From JBFYKJ01 sp041306005 (lineage in GTDB: Archaea > Altiarchaeota > Altiarchaeia > JAFGQM01), in the NCBI GenBank assembly GCA_041306005.1, contig JBFYKJ010000004.1, forward strand, positions 1-12,814: DNA of 12,814 nt, written 5' to 3'. This document shows, one piece after another, positions 5,661 to 12,237 of this stretch. The position numbers and the translations under genes are program-made. The notes under the pieces are model-generated. The model was not told the DNA's origin, ran no database searches, and saw only the letters and a list, made by a program, of their open reading frames with translations. Every line of letters starts with the position of its first letter. Position 1 is the first letter of the stretch.

Positions 5661-6488
5661 ATGCTTATCGTCCTGGATAAACCGAAAAAGGCTGGGGTTG
5701 GGGCCGGCAAAGGCACCATAGCGCCGCGCAAAGCCAACAAAGCGCCGCGCAAGGCCCCCAAGGCTTCGCGCAAGGCCCTCAAAGCATCGCCAAGCCGCGC
5801 ATTGCCCAAGACCAAAATCGGGCCCAAAACGGCAAACCCCCCCGCAAAGCCGCCAAAGGCGTTCCTCTTTGACATGGACGGCACGCTCGTCGACACGTTC
5901 TCCCTAATCCACAAGTCCTTCAACACGGCCCTGAAAGCGAACGGCAAGCGGCAGCTGACCGAGGACGAATTCAACAAGAAGCTCTTCGGGAAACCGGTGG
6001 ATTCCACGCTGGAGAGGCTAGTCGGCCCTATCACGCGGTCGGAAAATGCGCGCATAATGGGCGCCTTCGAGCGCGAGTGGCTCGATAACCTGGGCCAAGT
6101 CAAGGTTTTTAAGAATGTCCCGCTAACTTTAGGGCGTTTGAAGAGGGCGGGCTGCAAGCTGGGGGTTGTGAGCACGTCCCCCCGGGACGTGATAAAAAAG
6201 ACGCTCGAGCACACGGGTATAAGGGGCTTTTTCGACGTTCTGATAGGCGAGGAGGACGCGGTCAACAAGAAGCCCCATCACGAGCCGGTGACGAACGCTC
6301 TGAAGGCCCTCGGGACGAGGCCGGATGAAGCGGTCTTCGTCGGCGACACTATATACGACATCCAGGCCGGCAAGTCCGCCGGCTGCTATACGGTCTTTTT
6401 GGTCAACGCTTACAACGGCGGTTTCCTTCAAAGGGCGCGGCCCGACAGGGCAGTGAGGGACGTCTCCGAGCTTTTGCAAAATGGATAA
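5661..6488 (+). CDS. HAD-superfamily phosphatase with lysine-rich heptad-repeat N-terminal tail
   Basis: Residues about 67-275 form a complete haloacid dehalogenase-type phosphatase resembling phosphoglycolate phosphatase/PpaX. Motif I is FDMDGT with nucleophile D71 and acid/base D73; a helical cap domain spans about 85-150; motif II is VVSTS (169-173); the motif III lysine lies in NKKPHHEP (K203/K204); motif IV is VGDTIYDIQAGKSAG (D229, D233). Substrate cannot be assigned. Residues 1-66 are an unusual extension: a short hydrophobic start, then three heptads (APRKANK, APRKAPK, ASRKALK; 21-41) and a further Lys/Ala/Pro stretch, resembling histone H1-type tails. There is no in-frame ATG between the repeats and the domain, and the first ATG fits the promoter, so I keep the extension. 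The last 8 nt overlap the aglB start, implying coupled translation with the oligosaccharyltransferase. Confidence 0.88.
   Translation: MLIVLDKPKKAGVGAGKGTIAPRKANKAPRKAPKASRKALKASPSRALPKTKIGPKTANPPAKPPKAFLFDMDGTLVDTFSLIHKSFNTALKANGKRQLTEDEFNKKLFGKPVDSTLERLVGPITRSENARIMGAFEREWLDNLGQVKVFKNVPLTLGRLKRAGCKLGVVSTSPRDVIKKTLEHTGIRGFFDVLIGEEDAVNKKPHHEPVTNALKALGTRPDEAVFVGDTIYDIQAGKSAGCYTVFLVNAYNGGFLQRARPDRAVRDVSELLQNG
5721..5783 (+). repeat. Three degenerate 21-bp in-frame repeats encoding basic heptads
   Basis: Three consecutive 21-bp units within the phosphatase gene, each near GCGCCGCGCAAGGCCCNCAA(G), encode APRKANK, APRKAPK and ASRKALK. Their DNA similarity points to expansion by local duplication. 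Further A/K/P/S-rich coding sequence continues to about 5855 with decaying repeat character. Confidence 0.75.
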
Positions 6489-9400
6489 GAAAGAGGGCGA
6501 ATCTGGGAAAGCCGAGGGCAAGGCCTCGGGGCACGATGCCGGCAAGTCTGAAAAGGCCTCCGGGAAGATATACCTCGGCGAGAGGGAACTCCCGATACAG
6601 GGAGTCCTGGCCGCTGCCATGCTGTTCTTCCTCCTGCTCTGGGCAACGCTCCCAAGCGACATCACAAAGATAATATTCGCCCTTTACGTCCTTGCGGCGG
6701 GGCTCCTGATGCTAGTTCTGGCCTTCCGCGGCGTTGCGGGCCACGCGCCGGAGCGATGGAATTCCCTTGTTTTCCTAATAAGCGTCCTTGGCATACTGCC
6801 GGTGCTCCTGACCTCAAACGATATGCTTCTTGTAGTGCTGTTCTCCGCGTACGCCGTTCTCTCACTGCTCATAGCGGGCAAGCTCATGAAGCTGCAGACC
6901 GCCATAATCATAGGCCTTGCGGTCACGGCGATACTCTTCAGGGTCTATCCGGCGATGCCCGGGACGGGCATATCCCCCGGCCACCTGATATCGATGGACG
7001 ACCCTTACTACCACTACAAGCAGACTGAGAAGCTATATACCCTGGGGGACATCCCAAATACGGATTACACGATTTATCCGCCAGGCGGCATCGTAGCGCC
7101 CCACAACTACCCCTACTACCACAACACCTACCTGGCCCTCATGACGGGCGGCAGCCTACACGACCTCACACTCCTTTACCCGGTCCTGATGGCGGCGTTC
7201 GGCGCAATCATGATGTATTTCCTCCTGCGCGAGCTCCTCGGGGACTGGAAGTCCGGCCTCATCGGCGGCTTCTTCTTCGCCACGATGCCCGTCATCCTCT
7301 CCAAATCGTCCGCGGGTGCCACCGAAGAGGACCTGATGGGCATGGTGCTTGCCATATTCTCGCTTTACCTCCTGGCAAAGGCGTTCAATGCGGCCGCGCC
7401 CCGCCTTAGCATAAAGTTCGCAGTGCTTTCGGGCGTCGCATTCTTCGCAACGTTGATGGCCTGGAAAGGGGTGATATACCTGTATGCGGCCCCCATAGCC
7501 GCCCTTGCGGCATATGCGATCCTCAGCATATTCTTCAAATACGACGTCTGGCACACCACCCGCGCGGCCGCGATAGCGGGGATAATACCGATAATCGGAT
7601 ATGCAGTCACCAATGGCAGGCTTGAAATCAACCAGGCCGCCCCCTACGGCGCGCTGCTGCTCTTCGGCGTCCTGGCAGAGTTCCTTAGGGTGCGGTTCTT
7701 CAAGAAGCCCGATAAGAAGCTTGACATCGAGACGAAGTATTTCACGCTACTGACGGGGCTTGTGGTGGTCGCCGCGGTGCTCTTCCTGCTCTACTTCGGC
7801 GTCGGGCGCATTGCAGGCATCATAGGCGGCTTCTATGAGGAATTTGCCGGCGCGAGCAACAGGAACTTCCTTGTCGACAAGACCATCTCCGAGCAGTCGG
7901 CCCTCGCCAGGGGGAGCATCTGGGACAAGCTTGTGGCCGGGTACGACCGGTTCGGCGTCGCGGAAGCGTTGACCGTGGCGATGGTTGCGGTAGGCCTGCT
8001 GATGGTGATCTATTTCATGTTCAAGGACAGGGACCGCATGTTCCAGCTGGCCAGGGCATACCTGATATTCCTGGTCTTCTTCGTGCTCACCATGATGTTC
8101 GTATGGGTCGAGGCCCGCCTGGCGTTCTCCCAGTCGCTCGGGTTCCTCCTCGCTGGCGCCATGGTCGGCCTGCTGATGCCGTCCGACCGCAAGGAGCTTG
8201 CCACATGGCGCATAATACCGCTCCTAGTGGTGGGCGGGGTCATAATCTTCGCGACATTCTACCCCTATGCCAATACGGACGCCTGGGACCAGTCGCAGAG
8301 GCCCGCCTCCGTCGACCCGGCGTGGTTCAACGGCATAAAGTGGCTTGACGAGAACGCCAACGGCGGATACTTCTCCGGCGACACCTACACGAACGGAGAC
8401 TACGTCTTGACCTGGTGGGACTACGGCCACATGATAACCGCGCTGTCCAAGACCACGGTGATAGCCGACCCCTTGCAGGCTAGGGAAGATTACATAATGC
8501 AGATAGCGCACTTCTTCTACAACGAGACAAGCGAGGACGACGCCATGGGGTGGCTCATGACCCAGCGCTGGAACCCCGCGGACTCGGACGGCCACAAGAT
8601 AAAATACGTGATACTCGACTACTCTCTTATCGGCAAGGCAGGCGCGCTGGCTTTCCTGGGGACAAACTACTACGAGTACCCGAACGGCGAGACCGCGGTA
8701 AACGGCGTCTGCCAGGCGGGCCAGCTCTGCCAGAACGTCGAGAACGGGCTGACCGCAAGGCTCGTTGACGAGGAGTACGCCTGCGACGAGGGCGTGGTGT
8801 GCACGAGGGACTCAATGGCCCGCGTCGACATACGGAGATGCTGCGCTGCCGAGACCGACAAGTGCTGCACAAAGACCCTGAGCGGCTCGGAGGCCCGCGA
8901 GAAGGGCGGCACCGCGGCTCTTGAGAGGTCGCCGGGCACCCCGGTGTACGGCCAATACCAGCTTTACGGCAAGCCGGTATGCAGGCCGGAGTACGTCACT
9001 TCCCTGGAAGCCCTGCCAATAGTCGAGAACGGGAAGGTGAAGACCGTGTCGAAGAGGTACGTTTATATCGGCGACAGCGGCCTCCCCTATGGCGACGGGA
9101 AGGACTATGTAGCTCTAGCGATATTCTTCTACGCCGACGGCACGCAGGACATGAAGCTCATAACGGCCAACTGCGACGTTGTGTCTTACTCCGAGGTCAT
9201 GGGCCTTGGCAAGGACCTGCTGGTGAACATAGGTTACGGGCAGAAGCTGGCCGATGGCGTCTACGCCCCGCAGATATTCGTCCACGTGCCCGAGAAGTGG
9301 ATGGACTCGATGTTCACGAAGCTCTACCTGCAGGACGCCAAGGGGCTGAAGTATTTCTCAATGGTCCCGGACGACGATGTAGGCACCTACCCGTCGGTGA

Positions 9401-10314
9401 AGATATACAAGGTTGCCTACCCCGACCAGGTGCCCGCAAGCGGCATGGAAAGCCTCATAAGCAGCAACACAGTAGAGGTCGGCACGGGCAATACGATAGA
9501 AGTTGTAACCGGCGGGGTAAAGGCGGGCGACAGCGTAGCCGTCGAGTACACCGGCAGGTTCGAGAACGGCACGATTTTCGACTCGTCCGCGGGACGCGAC
9601 CCGCTGGAGTTCACCGCCGGCTCCGGTCAGATGATAGAAGGTTTTGACGAGGCCGTCATAGGCATGAAGCTCGGGGAGGAGAAGAAGGTCACCATACCGC
9701 CGGAGAAGGCATACGGCCTGACAGGCACCCACCGCCTGGCCGGCAAGACCCTGGTCTTTGACATAAAGCTCGTAACGCTGAATGGGCGGGATGTTGGTGC
9801 GGGGGGCAGCGACGCCATGAACGAGACGGCCGGCGTGCAGCCGCCCAAGCTGAACATGACATTCGACGCATACGACCCGTCGCTCAAGTCGGAATATGGG
9901 ATAGTGGGCTACCCGACCGTGATATGGGACTGCAGGATAATGCGGCCAGGCACGTCTGAAAGCGGCGAGCTGGATTTGCTCAGCATGCTCACCTGCGCGC
10001 GCACGAAGGCGTCGCCTTCGAGCGTGTGCGAGCCGTTGGGGATAATCTACTCAGACGGCAAGGCGGCGACCGGCAACCAGTCGGTAGCCGACCTGCTCAA
10101 GCTGTCGGTGAAGACCACAAGCGCCGACGCCTGCCCGCCGGGCGGGAACGGGACTACGATACAGGTCTTCTACTCCGACCAGTGCGGGGACTGCGCGCAG
10201 CACAAGGCCCTGATGGACCAGTTAGAGGCTTCTTTCGGCGGCCTTGTTGACGTTAAATACTATTGCCTCGGCGACGACGCCTACTGCAGGGCGAACTCGC
10301 TGCAGACGGTCTGA
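6481..10314 (+). CDS. aglB: AglB/STT3 oligosaccharyltransferase fused to FKBP and thioredoxin-like domains
   Basis: AglB transfers a dolichol-linked glycan to Asn in N-X-S/T of exported proteins. Residues 1-30 are a hydrophilic Lys/Gly/Ser tail; 41-595 hold about 13 membrane helices. STT3 motifs are all present: MDDPYYH (172-178), the second acidic motif TEEDLMGM (281-288), TISE (468-471) in the external loop, WWDYG (645-649) and a DK-type motif (D713...K719). A cysteine-rich insertion follows (C744-C796, with two CC pairs). Residues about 1003-1098 are an FKBP prolyl isomerase lacking the usual archaeal insert-in-flap; active-site positions Y1023, F1033, D1034, I1052, Y1078 and F1093 are kept, and the FKBP12 Trp is F1055. 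Residues about 1122-1185 resemble the second half of a thioredoxin (GYPTVIWDC), and about 1225-1277 the first half with CGDC (1235-1238). Typical archaeal AglB is 600-1000 residues. The STT3 and FKBP calls are sure; the thioredoxin call is good but the fold is inferred. It overlaps the phosphatase gene by 8 nt. Confidence 0.95.
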   Translation: MDKKEGESGKAEGKASGHDAGKSEKASGKIYLGERELPIQGVLAAAMLFFLLLWATLPSDITKIIFALYVLAAGLLMLVLAFRGVAGHAPERWNSLVFLISVLGILPVLLTSNDMLLVVLFSAYAVLSLLIAGKLMKLQTAIIIGLAVTAILFRVYPAMPGTGISPGHLISMDDPYYHYKQTEKLYTLGDIPNTDYTIYPPGGIVAPHNYPYYHNTYLALMTGGSLHDLTLLYPVLMAAFGAIMMYFLLRELLGDWKSGLIGGFFFATMPVILSKSSAGATEEDLMGMVLAIFSLYLLAKAFNAAAPRLSIKFAVLSGVAFFATLMAWKGVIYLYAAPIAALAAYAILSIFFKYDVWHTTRAAAIAGIIPIIGYAVTNGRLEINQAAPYGALLLFGVLAEFLRVRFFKKPDKKLDIETKYFTLLTGLVVVAAVLFLLYFGVGRIAGIIGGFYEEFAGASNRNFLVDKTISEQSALARGSIWDKLVAGYDRFGVAEALTVAMVAVGLLMVIYFMFKDRDRMFQLARAYLIFLVFFVLTMMFVWVEARLAFSQSLGFLLAGAMVGLLMPSDRKELATWRIIPLLVVGGVIIFATFYPYANTDAWDQSQRPASVDPAWFNGIKWLDENANGGYFSGDTYTNGDYVLTWWDYGHMITALSKTTVIADPLQAREDYIMQIAHFFYNETSEDDAMGWLMTQRWNPADSDGHKIKYVILDYSLIGKAGALAFLGTNYYEYPNGETAVNGVCQAGQLCQNVENGLTARLVDEEYACDEGVVCTRDSMARVDIRRCCAAETDKCCTKTLSGSEAREKGGTAALERSPGTPVYGQYQLYGKPVCRPEYVTSLEALPIVENGKVKTVSKRYVYIGDSGLPYGDGKDYVALAIFFYADGTQDMKLITANCDVVSYSEVMGLGKDLLVNIGYGQKLADGVYAPQIFVHVPEKWMDSMFTKLYLQDAKGLKYFSMVPDDDVGTYPSVKIYKVAYPDQVPASGMESLISSNTVEVGTGNTIEVVTGGVKAGDSVAVEYTGRFENGTIFDSSAGRDPLEFTAGSGQMIEGFDEAVIGMKLGEEKKVTIPPEKAYGLTGTHRLAGKTLVFDIKLVTLNGRDVGAGGSDAMNETAGVQPPKLNMTFDAYDPSLKSEYGIVGYPTVIWDCRIMRPGTSESGELDLLSMLTCARTKASPSSVCEPLGIIYSDGKAATGNQSVADLLKLSVKTTSADACPPGGNGTTIQVFYSDQCGDCAQHKALMDQLEASFGGLVDVKYYCLGDDAYCRANSLQTV

Positions 10315-10341
10315 CGGCGTTCTAAGCAATAGGGCCCAAAA

Positions 10342-11325
10342 ATGCTCTTGACAGTGCTCGTATTCGCAGTCTCCTTCGCAGCCACCTTCCTGGCCATGCC
10401 CGTCCTCATACGGAAGCTCCGACAGGCGAAGATCATGGGCCGGGACGTCCACAAGGCCTCTAAGCCCGAGATCCCCGAGATGGGGGGCTTTGGCATAGTG
10501 GCAGGCTTTGCGGCCGGGGTGCTTTTCGCAGTGGCCCTCACAACTCTCATGCACAGCAGCCTGATGCCCGGCCAGCCGTTTCCCGGCATATCGAACCTGA
10601 CCGAGCTTCTCGCCGCGATAACTACGGTCCTTATAGTCTCCCTGATAGGCATCTTCGACGACCTTGTGAGCATGAGGCACAGCGTGAAGGCCGCGCTCCC
10701 GCTGTTGGCGGCGTTGCCGCTCGTCGCCGTCGCCGCCGGGCAGTCTTCAATTACAGCCCCCCTTGTCGGCGCAGTCCACCTGTCTTGGATATACCCTCTT
10801 ATCCTAGTGCCCCTTGCAGTAGCCGTGGTCTCCAACCTGACCAATATGCTCGCCGGCTTCAACGGCCTTGAGGCGGGCATGGGATTGATGGCGTGCACGT
10901 CCCTCGGCGCCATGGCCTTTGTGAACGGCAAGGTCGACGCTGCCATCCTACTGATCTCCATGTCGGGCGCCCTTTTCGCTTTCCTGTTCTTCAACCGCTA
11001 CCCGGCGAAGATATTCACCGGCGATGTCGGGACGCTGAGCATAGGGGCGTGCATAGCTTCCTCCGTCATCATAGGCAACTTCGAGACGGCCGGGATAATC
11101 ATAATGTCCCCTTACATCCTCGATTTCATAATCAAGGCCAAGAACGGCTTCCCGAAGGAGCTGGACGTCACCAGGCTGGAAGGGGGGAAGCTGAAGTGCT
11201 CTAAGGTCGTGGGCCTGCCGAGCCTTATAATGCGGCTGACGGGCGGCATAAGCGAGGTGAGGCTGGTGATGGCATTAGTCTCGCTTGAGGCTGTTCTGGG
11301 GATACTGACGATATTACTATGGTGA
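10342..11325 (+). CDS. Alg7/GPT-like UDP-HexNAc:dolichyl-phosphate HexNAc-1-phosphate transferase
   Basis: This polytopic membrane enzyme of the MraY/WecA/Alg7 family would transfer GlcNAc-1-P (or a similar sugar phosphate) from UDP-sugar to dolichyl phosphate, the first step of N-glycan assembly. About ten hydrophobic helices are visible in 327 residues. Key motifs on the cytoplasmic loops are GRDVHKASKPEIPEMGG (33-49), GIFDDLVSM (103-111, catalytic-site D106/D107), NLTNMLAGFNGLEAGMG (165-181) and PAKIFTGDVGTL (221-232, D228). The AGFNGLE form, rather than the DGLDGLA-like form of bacterial MraY, is characteristic of eukaryotic Alg7 and archaeal relatives. It starts 27 nt after aglB and overlaps the next gene by 7 nt, so it belongs to the same operon. 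The exact sugar is not visible from sequence. Confidence 0.93.
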   Translation: MLLTVLVFAVSFAATFLAMPVLIRKLRQAKIMGRDVHKASKPEIPEMGGFGIVAGFAAGVLFAVALTTLMHSSLMPGQPFPGISNLTELLAAITTVLIVSLIGIFDDLVSMRHSVKAALPLLAALPLVAVAAGQSSITAPLVGAVHLSWIYPLILVPLAVAVVSNLTNMLAGFNGLEAGMGLMACTSLGAMAFVNGKVDAAILLISMSGALFAFLFFNRYPAKIFTGDVGTLSIGACIASSVIIGNFETAGIIIMSPYILDFIIKAKNGFPKELDVTRLEGGKLKCSKVVGLPSLIMRLTGGISEVRLVMALVSLEAVLGILTILLW

Positions 11326-12233
11326 CACTTGTCACGGGCGGTGCCGGGTTCATAGGGTCGAATTTAGTCGAGGCGTTGAAAGAGGCGGTCGTGGTAGACG
11401 ACTTCTCAACGGCTGGCAAACTTAGCTCGGATTTTGTCAAGTCCTCCGGCGCAAGGGTCTTCAAGGGAGACATAAACGATGCAAAGCTGCTTAAAGAGGC
11501 TCTTGCAGGCGTAGACACCGTCTATCACCAGGCCGCTGTCGCAAGCGTCCCGCGCAGCATCAAGGACCCGTTAACTACTAACCGGGCCAACGTCAGCGGG
11601 ACCCTATCACTCCTTGTCGCGTGTGTTGATGCGGGGGTGAAGAACGTGGTGTTTGCATCTTCCTCATCCGTGTATGGCGATACCCCCACGCTCCCTAAGG
11701 TGGAAACCATGCAGCCTAATCCAAAGAGCCCGTATGCGGTCTCAAAACTGGCCGGCGAGCACTACATCCGCGTCTTTGGCGAGCTCTACGGCCTGAAGGC
11801 CGCGTCGCTGCGCTACTTCAACGTCTTTGGTCCCCGCCAGAACCCCGAGTCCGAATACGCGGCAGTCGTGCCCCGCTTCACTAAGGCCGCTTTTGCAAAC
11901 GAGCCGCTTACGATATTCGGTGACGGTTCTCAAACCCGCGACTTCACCTATGTGAAGGACGTCGTCGAGGCGAACAAGAAGGCCGCGGGCAAGAGCGGCA
12001 TTTTCAACATAGCTGGCGGTAAGCAGGTGACCATAAAATCCCTAGCTGAGAGAATAATCGAGCTGACAGGCTCGAAGTCGGACATAAAATACCTGCCCGA
12101 GAGGGCCGGCGACATAAAGCACTCGCTGGCGGACATCTCCCTCGCAAAGAAGGGGCTGGGATGGGCGCCCAAGTACACGCTTGAGCAAGGTTTAAAAGAG
12201 TACATCGGCAATTACGCAAGGGCGTTCAAGTGA
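11319..12233 (+). CDS. NAD-dependent sugar-nucleotide epimerase, probably UDP-GlcNAc 4-epimerase-like
   Basis: This is an extended short-chain dehydrogenase/reductase of 304 residues. The NAD-binding TGGAGFIGS (6-14) with acidic D27/D28 starts the Rossmann fold. The catalytic set is serine in ASSSSVYG (113-120), Y139 and K143 (YxxxK). The stretch RYFNVFGPRQNPESEYAAVVPRF (starting at 165) and the tail GDGSQTRDFTYVKDVV are typical of the WbpP/TviC-type branch acting on N-acetylated UDP-hexoses or hexosaminuronates, rather than of GalE. It overlaps the GPT gene by 7 nt and is followed after 4 nt by a UDP-HexNAc dehydrogenase. The pair suggests synthesis of UDP-GalNAc and/or UDP-GalNAcA (inference from pairing). 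UDP-glucose/galactose 4-epimerase is the main alternative. Confidence 0.88.
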   Translation: MVTLVTGGAGFIGSNLVEALKEAVVVDDFSTAGKLSSDFVKSSGARVFKGDINDAKLLKEALAGVDTVYHQAAVASVPRSIKDPLTTNRANVSGTLSLLVACVDAGVKNVVFASSSSVYGDTPTLPKVETMQPNPKSPYAVSKLAGEHYIRVFGELYGLKAASLRYFNVFGPRQNPESEYAAVVPRFTKAAFANEPLTIFGDGSQTRDFTYVKDVVEANKKAAGKSGIFNIAGGKQVTIKSLAERIIELTGSKSDIKYLPERAGDIKHSLADISLAKKGLGWAPKYTLEQGLKEYIGNYARAFK

Positions 12234-12237
12234 CAAC

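Noticed and set aside
8979..9647. 222-codon open frame on the plus strand inside aglB
   Set aside because: It lies wholly within the AglB frame, is dominated by Arg/Gly/His as expected from frame-shifted GC-rich coding sequence, and has no recognisable domain.
10290..10341. Possible frameshift truncating the AglB thioredoxin tail
   Set aside because: The other two frames after the stop codon contain no cis-Pro motif or thioredoxin-like sequence before the next gene begins at 10342, so the protein seems to end there as read.
10281..10994. 237-codon minus-strand frame opposite the GPT gene
   Set aside because: Antisense to a complete Alg7-like enzyme with all motifs; composition is that of a shadow frame.
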